Below the pieces are notes generated by a model. That model saw only the letters and a program-made list of their open reading frames with translations. It was not told the DNA's origin and made no database searches. Positions 34,584 to 46,315 of a DNA stretch of 64,000 bases are shown here, one piece after another (position 1 is the first letter of the stretch; each line of letters opens with the position of its first letter). The position numbers were made by a program, and so were the translations under genes. The DNA is from Glandiceps talaboti (taxonomy: Eukaryota > Hemichordata > Enteropneusta > Spengelidae), in NCBI RefSeq assembly GCF_964340395.1, contig NC_135552.1, positions 10,547,194-10,611,193 of the forward strand, in the 5' to 3' direction.

Positions 34584-35730
34584 GTCCAGTGTATTTTTAG
34601 TAGGGATGTGAATGTCAATTTGTATGTCCAGTGTATTTTTAGTAGGGATGTGAATGTCAATTTGTATGTCCAGTGTATTTTTAGTAAGGGATGTGAATGT
34701 CAATTTGTATGTCCAGTGTCTTTTTAGTAAGGATGTGAATGTCAATATGTATGTCCAGTGTATTTTTAGTAGGGATGTGAATGTCAATTTGTATGTCCAG
34801 TGTATTTTTAGTTGGGATGTGAATGTCAATTTGTATGTCCAGTGTATTTTTAGTTGGGATGTGAATGTCAATTTGTATGTCCAGTGTATTTTTAGTTGGG
34901 ATGTGAATGTCAATATGTATGTCCAGTGTATTTTTAGTAAGGGATGTGAATGTCAATTTGTATGTCCAGTGTATTTTTAGTTGGGATGTGAATGTCAATT
35001 TGTATGTCCAGTGTATTTTTAGTTGGGATGTGAATGTCAATTTGTATGTCCAGTGTATTTTTAGTAGGGATGTGAATGTCAATTTGTATGTCCAGTGTAT
35101 TTTTAGTAGAGATGTGAATGTCAATTTGTATGTCCAGTGTATTTTTAGTAGAGATGTGAATGTCAATTTGTATGTCCAGTGTATTTTTAGTAAGGATGTG
35201 AATGTCAATTTGTATGTCCAGTGTATTTTTAGTAGGGATGTGAATGTCAATTTGTATGTCCAGTGTATTTTAGTAGGGATGTGAATGTCAATTTGTATGT
35301 CCAGTGTATTTTTAGTAAGGATGTGAATGTCAATTTGTATGTCCAGTGTATTTTTAGTAGGGATGTGAATGTCAATTTGTATGTCCAGTGTATTTTTAGT
35401 AGGGATGTGAATGTCAATTTGTATGTCCAGTGTATTTTTAGTAGAGATGTGAATGTCAATTTGTATGTCCAGTGTATTTTTAGTAGAGATGTGAATGTCA
35501 ATTTGTATGTCCAGTGTATTTTTAGTAAGGATGTGAATGTCAATTTGTATGTCCAGTGTATTTTTAGTAGGGATGTGAATGTCAATTTGTATGTCCAGTG
35601 TATTTTAGTAGGGATGTGAATGTCAATTTGTATGTCCAGTGTATTTTTAGTAGAGATGTGAATGTCAATTTGTATGTCCAGTGTATTTTTAGTTGGGATG
35701 TGAATGTCAATTTGTATGTCCAGTGTATTC
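34584..35730. repeat. 42-bp minisatellite, about 27 copies
   Basis: Unit GTCCAGTGTATTTTTAGTAG plus GGATGTGAATGTCAATTTGTAT. Variants differ mainly at AGTAGGG, AGTAAGG, AGTAGAG and AGTTGGG; two units lack one T and are 41 bp. ORFs on both strands (LYVQCIFSRDVNVN, HWTYKLTFTSLLKI) exist only because 42 is divisible by three. Confidence 0.97.
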
Positions 35731-36089
35731 ATTTGAATTGTTTGCTGTTGCTAGCAGTACAAGCAGTTTGTGAGGCAGTGAACAAAGCAAAGCATAGATT
35801 GCGACATAAACATATATTTCTGTGTATAAATTTTTTTTTGTAATTATTGACAACATATATCAGTATACGTGTAATACAATGTTGACCTTAATTAACACTC
35901 TGGGAATAAAATTTTAATTAACTATTAAGTTCTCCCAATGATAGATTACAAGAATGGTGACTACTTTGCATAATGATTTGCATAATGATAAGCATATAAC
36001 ATGCATGTCTTCAACATTGAAACATTCTCTGTTTATACATATGGGCATTGGAATCAGTATTATAAATATTGTCATTTAAAAATTACTAA

Positions 36090-36290
36090 AGCTCAAGGAT
36101 GCCAGAACACTTTTGAAGCACATAAGAAACCTGGCAAGCATGGCGGTCTGGGTGGCAAGGATGGTACTGTGCTCTCTCTCTAATAGTGGGGAGAATACAG
36201 CACAGTAGAAATCTACCAAGCATATGGCAGCCTCGGTGGCAAGGACAGTGTTACTGTCATGCTGTACATGCTTTGTCTTTAGTGGGGAGA
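36090..36290. repeat. Two-copy ~100-bp duplication
   Basis: AAGCATGGCGGTCTGGGTGG-CAAGGATGGTACTGTGCTC near 36136 is repeated as AAGCATATGGCAGCCTCGGTGG-CAAGGACAGTGTTACTGTC near 36217, both followed by a TAGTGGGGAGAA block. It has no start or splice context. Confidence 0.5.
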
Positions 36291-37449
36291 ACACTACAAA
36301 TGATTTCGGGAGGAAACAAACTATTATTAGAAAGTGAAGAACAGTGTCTTTCTAGTTATGTGATGGATTGAATTCACTTCATTATATCTCTCCAAAATGA
36401 CATAATTAATTAATTTACTTTTGTATATACAACAGTTAATGATCTAATGATGAAATAAACAGTATTTATTTGAATGACAAAAAACTTGATCGTAAATTCT
36501 TTATCATATACAGGCACACCCCTTCCCACCCCCTCCCCACCCCTCACAAATAATTCTGTTTAATTTGAGTAAGATTATTCAGTGTCAGAAATTAAGAGTA
36601 GAATTTGACTATTTATTATTTTGAGGGCACACCATTTATAAAAAGAACCTCTTCTTGTAGCTATAAGGCTATTGATTACATCATATCATATCATTTCAAG
36701 ATCCGCAAATTTTTTGCTTAAGAATTTTAATCATGATCACAATTAAATGTCAAAAACTGAAAACATATAAATTGTTAAAAAAACATTTCCAAGTATACAA
36801 ACCGTTTTTATAATAAAGAAGTTGTTACTTCAAATTATTTCTGATTGTTATTAATTGAACTGAATTTCAAACTACATGATAACATGACTAATGTTTATTT
36901 TTACCCTTGGGGGAATACAAACTACTCACCATGCTAATATCTTCTGATTAATTTCGATAACGAGTTCATCAGGAAATTAAACTTCCCCAACGTATTTAAT
37001 GATGAAAAGATAATGTAATAGTATCAATAGTTTATCACAAAGTCATTTCTCTCATCTAATTATCCAGACAAAATGTGTTGACATCCGGTATACTATTGAC
37101 ATTTCATACTTGCTTATCATGATACTCTGTTGAATATAATTTCAAGGGAATGTGATTTTTACTGAGAAGAGAAATGTGCTGTTTTGCCGGGATATAATTA
37201 AAGGGGACGGATATGTTATGAATTCACGTGTTTTGATAAAAACTTTGATGTTTGATAAGATAACATGCATTGGTTTCATTCACTCTCACTTGTCAGTATG
37301 GAGCTGGCATTGATCTGAACTTAGGCGGAAGTGATGCATGAGATGTGTCTATTTGTGTATTAAACAACTTAAAAGTTGAAAATTGCAGGACTTTTGGTGG
37401 TTTAGTTATTGTCAAGTTAGTACATTGTTCAGAACAAACTGATTAATTT

Positions 37450-37850
37450 AGGCCTAAAAAAAAAAAAAATTTCCTTCCAGTTACCTGACCCCACCTAGTT
37501 TTTCCCAGCCGACCCTAAACATTTTTTTATGTATTCGAGAAAAAAATATTAAATAAAATCGCGAAAATTGCGAAGTCTCGTGAAAAATACTGCACGCAGA
37601 AACTGACATCAACTTAAAAAGACAATATAAAACTGTTCTTCCAATCTGTAAAGGCTGTACATCTGATGGGAAGAAACCAATAACACAGAGAGACCATATT
37701 GAAAACAATGAAAAAACATAACAGCCTGAACTAGACACTCACACATGAAAAAAGAATTAAAAAATAAAAATATATAATGTACCTACCCCACCTATTCTAA
37801 AATTGAGAATAATTGGAACCACACAATTTTTTTTGGCCTTATAGTAAATT
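37450..37850 (+). mobile_element. Dispersed repeat, family E copy 2
   Basis: Runs from TTACCTGACCCCACCTAGTT through ATCTGATGGGAAGAAACCAA to CCCCACCTATTCTAAAATTG and CCACACAATTTTTTTTGGCC. It is the same family as 6058-6365 (inverted) and 54105-54440. The flanking TTTAGGCC near 37449 and TTAGGCC near 37849 may be element ends or a target duplication. Confidence 0.8.
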
Positions 37851-38527
37851 AGGCCAAAAGACAGACAGGTTGTAGACAAATGTGCTATCCAATTTGATAT
37901 TTACATTGCAGAATATGTGCAGTGCAAGATGATCAAATTCTGTCATCAAAAAAACCTTAAAACTAATGAATTGGTAGTCAGATAACTTGGTAAAGGTGTT
38001 AATCTCTTTATAGAAGTATAAATCAAGGCAAAGTGAGTGGATCAATACCATATGCAAATTAGATCAGTGCTATGCAAAATTAGACCAATGATATGCAAAT
38101 TAGAGCATTGATATGTAAATTATATCACCACAAAGAAATTTCAGCACAATGAGGTACCTACTTATTTTTTTTAAATTTTGTGTCACTTGGAAAATACTAA
38201 ATAGTATCGGTATGTATTACAATTTCTTTATAAGGAGATCGATATTTATAAACAGAAAAGGTAGAGATATAATATTTTTATTTCCTGTTTAGTTCATTTT
38301 AAAAGTACATGTTATAGTGTATATGCTGTATATGTATGTTTAATATATCATCCCTGCCCACATTCATTGAGGTGTGAAACAAGTCAGACATTCCAGCTGT
38401 CTGTACTACTGTATGACTACAAATCATTTATTAACATCAAAAATATGAATCAAGTCAGATATTTAATAAAGTCTTCATAAAGACTACCTGAAAATTGTGA
38501 AGTGTAAAATCTATATTTTATTTTATT

Positions 38528-38881
38528 AAAAGTGGCCATATGGATGAGAATTGGGTATTTATTTGGGATTTTTAATTTATAACACAATTTTATCATGGCT
38601 TCTTATTTGAAAAATCAATGTGAACCAACATATGCCAAGTCTGTTTGTAACTTAATAACACATTGCAAAAAGCTAAACAAATATGTCAAAAGTTTGTTAT
38701 TGTATGTACTATAACAAACTTTTGACACATTTAGTAATCTTTTGCTATATATTGGGTTATAAACAAGGACTTAGTCTATGTTGTTTCACATTGATTTTTC
38801 AAATAGTAAGCCGTGATGAAATTGTTTTATAAATGAAAATCCAAAATAAATACCCAATTCTCATCCATATGGCCACTTTAA
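38528..38881. mobile_element. Full-length palindromic MITE, family C copy 1
   Basis: The ends AAAGTGGCCATATGGATGAG and CTCATCCATATGGCCACTTT are inverted repeats, and pairing continues inward over most of each half. The centre is CAAAAGTTTGTTAT facing ATAACAAACTTTTG. No ORF; the whole element could fold into a ~175-bp hairpin. Confidence 0.9.
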
Positions 38882-39549
38882 TTCAAATAATAATCTTATG
38901 AAACTTTATAATGATAATGGTGTATACCAATGCTTATTTTGTTCCATTTTTCTAGAATTCATTTTGATTCCCACACTGATTCTAAAAATGTGAGGGATCA
39001 ATGTATTTATCCAAATACATCAGTATTATTCGTCAACTTTTATTGGAATGAGAACAATACTTTAATATAAAATATTACACTTTCCCATGTATCGTTCACA
39101 GCTTTCTGACTGTAAATATTACTTTATGATTAATTGATAATTTTGAAAGATTGTTCACAAATGAAACTGAAAGAAATGAAGCCCACAAAAGATGATTTTA
39201 ACTTATTTATGACAGACATTATTTAGATATCTACTTGTCCGAAATGGACATTAAAAATTCATATTTTTATTGTATCCATAAATAAAATTGTTCAGAAATG
39301 AAACTGAGAGACGAGAATCTCCAAAAAGATATATGTAACTTTAATATGTAAGTTGAGAAATATTGTTTAACATGTACAAAATAATTTGTAAGTTCAGATA
39401 ATTACAATATCACATTTTTATAATGATAATCCAAGCTACAGAAGCATGACAAATTGTCTTATCAAAATTATATGAAATTGTGTATCCAGCTGAGAAAAAA
39501 TAATTAATCACACTGAAATTACACCTTGTCAAAAATTCTGTAAAAGTAC

Positions 39550-39910
39550 AATTTATGATTTGTGGAATTTAACCCGAGGGTTTGCCATGTAATTGGTTTG
39601 ATATCTCCCTGGGCCCCATTTCTCCAAATATTAGTCTTAAATATTTAATTATACCCCTATGACTGTATGTACAATATTCATGATTTCGGCCTCTCTCTGT
39701 GAATATTAATATCCCCTGTCTTTCTGCTTGACATAGTTTGGCATGTCTTTATCACACTAAATCACATCTCCAATGCACCGTAAGACCATCAGATTTCCTG
39801 CTCGGCCTACAGGGAATTAACGCAACTTTATTTTTGTCACTTTCTGACCTGGAAATCGTACTCCTCAATATAGCTAATTAATGAGTGTACAGCTTGACTG
39901 GTTTAAAGGG
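39550..39910. other. High-complexity intronic block (possible regulatory element)
   Basis: Unlike its neighbours this stretch is free of simple repeats, has mixed composition and carries homeodomain-type cores (TTAATTAT, TAATTAATGA). No ORF. Regulatory function is only a suggestion. Confidence 0.25.
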
Positions 39911-41299
39911 CTATGAATATTTTGTCCATTTCAATAAAATCAATGTCCCAAGTTAAAGTAGAAACGTATCGATGTGTTTCCTGAAAGGTGTCGGTTCAAA
40001 CTATTGTAAAGTGATTTTTATGTAGTAAAGAAGACATATAGTCAAAAGTCACAGATACTAAAATTTTATGTTGTATATGGAGACCTTGTTAGTTGTAACA
40101 TCAGTGTGTGGATACTATGTATTTCTAAACGTCCTTGGGGAAAATTTGACATACGTGTACTCAGTGTAGTGACCCTAAGATAGCCCAGAGATTTCATTGT
40201 TGTCGGTTTTCAACTTCATTCATTCCTAAATTAGGGACTTAGTCTCATCGTAAATTTTTTATTTTTAAAAAAAAATTGTTTGCAACAGAGGATAAATAGA
40301 TTTGAAGACCAACTTCAAGTCTCTGAGCTATGCCCCAGGCTATCCAATGACATAAATGGGGATCTGGTAGGACAAGGATAGCTGTATTTAACTTTTCCTT
40401 TATTTTACTTTTACTTTACCTTTGCAGTTTTGAAGCTTCGTGATGACGTCAATGGGATTTCAGTAGTAGTTAAAAAAAGAGTACTTTACCTTTGGGGGGT
40501 TTCCAAGTTTCAATTTAATTGGCATGAAATGTTGTTTTTGAGATTATGAAATGAAGGCTGTCAAATGGAATCAGGCAGAAATACAACAATTGGGGAATTT
40601 TGAAGTGAATTTATAAATAAATCAGTCAGACACTAATGTAGACTGGCTGTATGAGTCGATGCCAATTCCTGCATTTCAGCCATTAGGAAGAGCTAAGATC
40701 AAAGTATGAACTGTGACTAATTTGAGATGTACTCTTTGCCTTTTATACAACTGACTGACTGATTCATAGATATTTGTTCAGTTGCTCGTTTCAGATTTGA
40801 TAATATATTCTGGTTATTTCAGGGTTAATGATAACAAGGCATGTCTAAATTGTGACTTCAGAATTTAAATAATCTTAGAAAAGAACTACAAATCATTTAG
40901 ATTGTTAGTATGTGAGTGATTAATACTACCGGTCTAATATTGAATTAATTATGATGTATGAGTTAAGTTGTAACTGAATTTATGGTCATAATTAAACATT
41001 AAATTTTCATTTCAAATTTGTCATTTATCAATGATATAAATTATAACGTTCAGCAGACCAAGCCCACTTTCGTTTATTTGCTTATTTAAACAGCTGAGAA
41101 TATGGTGAAGAAGATGTTGTGAAATTGATTGAAATATTGCTTCAATTTTGTGTTTGAAACAAAATTACTTTGATACAAGAATATCATGAATTTGATGTAG
41201 TATGACTTTCCTGTTAGTTAGTATAGTCTGTCTACATACCTGTCTGTCTGTCTGTGTCTGTCAGTCTTTACTTCACCTATCCATGGTATCCATCATTAG

Positions 41300-41390
41300 A
41301 CCGATGGATTTATGGGTGAGTGGATAGGTGGGTGTGTGGTTGGGTGGATGGGTGGGTGGATGGGGCTGGATGGATGAATGGGGATGGATG
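41300..41390. repeat. Degenerate GGGTGGAT/GGATGGAT microsatellite
   Basis: Irregular tandem TGGG/TGGA tetramers, about 90 bp. Confidence 0.8.
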
Positions 41391-41693
41391 GAAGACATAA
41401 TATGATCACAATAGTAAGAGGATAATCTTGTCAGGAATACTTTTATTAAATTTCATATTTGTTTTGGTATAACCCTGTTATTGTCATGATAATGTGATGT
41501 GGCTGGAGTGTAAGAGATAAATAAAACTCGTTTGAAAAGAAAATCCACCACCATGTGTTTCAAATGAGATAGATAACTGAATCTGAATCTAAATTTAAAA
41601 ATGAAATATTATAATCAATATAGATGATGAATTTATAGCTTTCTTGGTTTCTTACTGATTAATTGTTGTGAATTGTTAATTGTGGACTTTTAA

Positions 41694-41757
41694 TAAAATA
41701 AAATAAAATGAAATAAAATAAAGTAAAATAAAATACATGTAAAATGAAATAAAATAG
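41694..41757. repeat. (AAATA)n microsatellite
   Basis: About 12 imperfect AAATA pentamers with G substitutions. Confidence 0.9.
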
Positions 41758-42569
41758 TGATCGATGTATAAATTTTAGTTTGCCTAGTATACCCAAAGAC
41801 TCGTCCTCTCTGCCCAAGTGATAATGGTATGTTCCACTTAGGAAGCATAAAAGTCTCATGTATGAGAGTACTTCTCTTTTATAGAATGGAATCTTCCTGT
41901 GTGACATTTCACTATAATAACCCCAAGGTTTCCCCTACTAACAAGGTGATTTTAGTGAAATTCAGTAAGTTTGATAATTTCATGGCTAAACCTAGCACCA
42001 TTTGATGAGTGCATGCACCGTGTTGGAAATTTGCTTGTAATGAGTACCGCACAAGTCGACAGTGATAACGCTTGACTCATCAAAAGCATACCGTTGCTTA
42101 GGACTTGCATCGTTATGGCAACAGGCAGAATGGAACAGGATGAAAAACAGTGTATAGTGGCTAAGAAAAAGGTACTTGTACAATGGATTCAAACTGCTAT
42201 GTTTTTTTTTTTAATTTTTACAAAAAGATTGTTAAATTATCATTGTCATCATAGTGTTATTTTCACATCAAGGATTTATATATTTTTGCCCAAAGTAAAC
42301 TCATTTTTTTCCCCTCGTGGTTAATTTAACGAATTCAACTATTTCAATACATTAAAAATTAATATCAGTTGTAGTGTTCATTTACTTTGATAAAACAAAC
42401 AGATTATGGAAATTTTTTAGCATGTTTGTATGCATTATTCAAACTCTTAGTATTTCAAGATTGCACAACCTCTAACATTCAAAAGAAATATCTTAAACAG
42501 TAACACACTTTCTCATATTTACTACATGCATACTATTATAAAATCTTGATGTTTAAGAAGCCGTTTTTC

Positions 42570-42785
42570 ATCTCGTGGCAGATCTCACGAGACCCCACGT
42601 GAGCCATTGCATTCATATCAACCACACACGAGGGTGGTCAAGCTGAAAGTGTCAAATGCTTTACATTATTGTTCTCAACATCATCCCACATGGCCGTGGC
42701 GAAAGCTTGACCACGATCACATGTTGAGAACTCAGTGTTGTTGCTAGGCATATTTACATAACTCGCGAGATCTGCAACGAAACAT
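42570..42785. mobile_element. Nested inverted-repeat (foldback) element
   Basis: Three nested arm pairs are visible: TCGTGGCAGATCTCACGAG with CTCGCGAGATCTGCAACGA, GTGGTCAAGCT with AGCTTGACCAC, and TGTTCTCAACAT with ATGTTGAGAAC. It is CpG-richer than its surroundings. Confidence 0.6.
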
Positions 42786-44727
42786 AGAATCACTTATCGT
42801 ATATCTACAGCCATTCACTTATATCAAATTTCTTGGACGCTTGATGATTCGTAATCATGCATACCGGTAACATTTTTCAAAAATTTTCAAAATTGAAATT
42901 TCTACTCAGTCATACATTTTTAGAGGCAAATCCCAAATACACCCCTAATGGTTAGTGTTTTGCAGAAATTTACTTCCAAAATTTTTTGACTGAATAAAAA
43001 TTTTCAAAAAAATTCATTTCCAAATATGTTTGACCATGTGATTAGAATTTTAATTTGTAGAAAATAACTTGGTTTTCCTTTTCAGATGGATGTAGAGAAT
43101 TTTATGAACACTGCTAAAAAAAATTTCATGTATGGAATTTTGTCTTTCAAGTAGTGTATTGATTAGTTTATAAGTGAGACGTGATATTTAATAGAATATT
43201 CAACATGTTATTTCGAATATCTTATGAATAATTTACAATTACACGGAAAAAATAAAATAAATACTATTAAATCTACAATAGCTGTAACTTGAGTTGTATT
43301 TTTCCGACAATCTACTAGTACAATACATTTACTGAAAATGTTTTTGAGTCAAAATGACAAAAACTAATTTCTTGTGAGTCACTACATTGTAAGAAATAGG
43401 GTGTGTTAATAGTGACATGCAAAACTGGTTGAGAGGGCAAACTGGTTCAGATTCCTACCAGTGTTTTTGCCAAGCACTGTGAAAGTATAGGTAAATTTTA
43501 CTAAAATCCTTAGTAGGTACTTTTCCAAGATTCCCCACCAAAATTACAGTGTACTGGACACTTCAAGTGCCAGTTTTACTGTATCCCTCCTTCCCTTTTC
43601 TGTTTAATACCAGGGTTCCAAAATCTTAGCAAAAACACTGGGAAAACAAGTCATGCTGTATTCAAATTTATTAGTTAATATACATGTAACCTATAAGATT
43701 GGTATTGTCGTAAATTTTTGCTTTATGTTGCATTTTTGTCGCTATTTTAATATACATGGAGTTGTAGGTTATAAAAGCCAAAGGCAAATTACAGGCAACA
43801 CGAACATCATGAATTCATGCATTTTTTCCATAAAAACACTATAAATGAGAGCAGACACATAGACGAACAATAAGCTGGAAGTAAAGTATCCATATAAACT
43901 ATAGAATATTTTGTTGATTTGGGCTAATCTTTGTCAGATCATGATCTCAGTTTACACCAAGAGATCCATTTGTTCTATATGCTTCCTTTCACCATTCTGT
44001 AATACATCCATTTGTGTCATATATATTGACACATAGCAATAAAAATCAATGTTTCTACTAAAGGAGTGATTGCGTGGCCCTTTGTTTGGCTACAAATCAA
44101 TACACAGAATGGAAGTCTCAACAATGATATCCTGGAAGTACTTGTTTGTACAGTCTGGAATGAATAGAAAAATACATCAACTAGAAATATGATTGAGTAT
44201 GTACGTACATTGTATATGATATTCATACGATGTAGTTGTACTGTAGTGATAAATTGAATTTCTAAAAAAACTGTGAAAAATTGTATTTGAAATATGCAAA
44301 TATTGAAAGTAGACCATTATTAAATATTATTTGTCAATATTTTATTTCTTTGTTTTAGCCAAAATATGATTGAACTAAGGGGCCTTATCACTACGAGTCG
44401 CTAGACAAACAGTGACAAACCCCTCAGTGTTTTCCAACTATTAAAGTGAAGAAAATTATACCTCCGCAAGTATTATTTATCAAAAATAAGGAAAAATATT
44501 TGTTGATTTGAAATTTTGACTCATATTTCAAGGACGGCAGATACAAATATTCATGACCAGAGGGTATATCCATATTTTCTGTTCAAACTTGCATGTTTGT
44601 GGTATACTGATTTACATATCAACAGCTTGTTTGTTGAGAATTATAATATGGCATGCTTGCTAGAATTAATGGTTTGAATGGCATGATCACAACAAGGACT
44701 ATACAGTTTTGCTTCATGCAACTCACA

Positions 44728-45275
44728 TAATACTACTGTGGCATTTGAAGTCTCAGTTTTAATACTACTGTGGCATTTGAAGTCTCAGTTTTAATACTAC
44801 TGTGGCATTTCAAGTCTCAGTTTTAATACTACCGGTACTGTGGCATTTCAAGTCTCAGTTTTAATACTACTGTGGCATTTCAAGTCTCAGTTTTAATACT
44901 ACTGTGGCATTTCAAGTCTCAGTTTTAATACTCTGATAGACATGCTTTAACTAAAACTATCAATTGTTGTTTGATGTGGTAGATTACACATTCAGGGGGG
45001 ATGATAACGGTTCCTCTGTTGTGTAAATATATTCACCCTGTAATCAATATAGGGTAAACATTGGAAGTCCCCAAAAAACGTGCTCAGCAAGATCCTGTAA
45101 GTCATGAAAAATGACACCATCATACTGTAAGTGTATACAATCAAACCAACATTCATTCGGTAGCTTTTGAAATTTATTCGTTAGGAAAAGCTTATATGCG
45201 CATGTGTCAACAATAGTTTTAATTTGTGTCAGTCTTAGTTAACCAAGACCTCAAATGCCAGAGTAATAATATTGC
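44728..45275. mobile_element. TIR element family A copy 2, with its left end amplified in tandem
   Basis: Six tandem 32-bp copies of TACTACTGTGGCATTTGAAG plus TCTCAGTTTTAA occupy 44728-44931. The interior follows, similar to 26018-26345 (GATGTGGTAGATTACACA, GGTAAACATTGGAAGTCCCC). The right end ACCTCAAATGCCAGAGTAAT is the inverse of the amplified unit. One unit carries a CCGG-containing insert. Confidence 0.82.
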
Positions 45276-45427
45276 TGTATATATTAATTTTAGTGATTTC
45301 ATACAAATCCATAAAAAATATAGTAGATTTAATTATTCATTCATATTCTGATAGAATCATTATTGTTGATCACAGTTTCCTAAGACAAAAATGAAAACTT
45401 ATGATAGTTTTGTTATGAAAGTCACTT

Positions 45428-45774
45428 AAAGTGGCTATATGGGTGAGGATTGGGTATTTATTTTAGATTTTGAATTTGTAAAACGATTTTATCATGGCTT
45501 CCTACTTTAAAAAATTAATGTGAAGCAGCATTGTTTAAGTTATGTAACTTACTACATTGCAAAAAGACAAAAACTGTGTAAAATGTTTGTTATTGTACGT
45601 ACAATAACAAAACATTTTACACATTTTATTAATCTTTTGCACTGTATTGAATTACAAACAAGGACTTGGCATATGTTGTGTCACATTTATTTTTCAAGTT
45701 TGAAGCCATGGTAAAATTATTTCACAAATTAAAAATCCAAATTAATACCCAATCCTCATCCATATGGCCACTTA
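45428..45774. mobile_element. Palindromic MITE, family C copy 2
   Basis: The ends AAAGTGGCTATATGGGTGAG and CTCATCCATATGGCCACTT, and a palindromic centre TTTGTTATTGTACGTACAAT. It is colinear with 38528-38881 (ATCATGGCTTCCTA, CATTGCAAAAAG, AATCTTTTGC, AAACAAGGACTTGG). An ORF at 45520-45714 is incidental. Confidence 0.9.
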
Positions 45775-45854
45775 TATATAATAATATGTAGTTATATATG
45801 CAACACTTCAAATGATATGAACACTAGACATTTCTAGCCTGATCGATATGAAGC

Positions 45855-46290
45855 TATAAAAATTATTTAAATACAGGAAATTTAGATAATTATTGCTAAC
45901 GTGAAAGTCATCGGATAACGGAATCTCGGAGGACGGTCTCAGAGAATCGAGGATAAGCAATATGAAGCATTGAAATGTCTGTAAATCAAGGATGTATTAG
46001 ACATTTGTTGGCAGACGTGCAAAGCAATAACAGAAAGTGGGTCAAGAGATCACTTGAAGTCATTTAATAAACATTGACGGTACTATATACTATACAGCAA
46101 AGATCAGAGAATATCATGAGCTGTGAAATTGTCACCCAAAATGGAATGTGAAAGTGTTTCATCAATAAATGCATTTGGCTATAAATCAGCTCTCATTCCC
46201 ATCTATTTCATTACATACCTTTCCCAGGAGAAAAGGAAACTGCAATGATTGTCAGATTCCATTTCCATGGAATATTGTAGGGATTCGTAA
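45855..46290. other. High-complexity intronic block next to the large satellite
   Basis: About 430 bp of repeat-free, compositionally mixed DNA ending about 25 bp before the 49-bp array. No coding frame. It could be a conserved non-coding element; only comparison with a relative could tell. Confidence 0.25.
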
Positions 46291-46315
46291 TAAATTGTAC
46301 GTTTATTGTAGTCAA

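Noticed and set aside
34512-35843. Long ORFs on both strands (up to 189 codons) over the 42-bp array
   Set aside because: The unit length is divisible by three and has stop-free frames on both strands. There are no splice sites or start context and the peptides are exact repeats.
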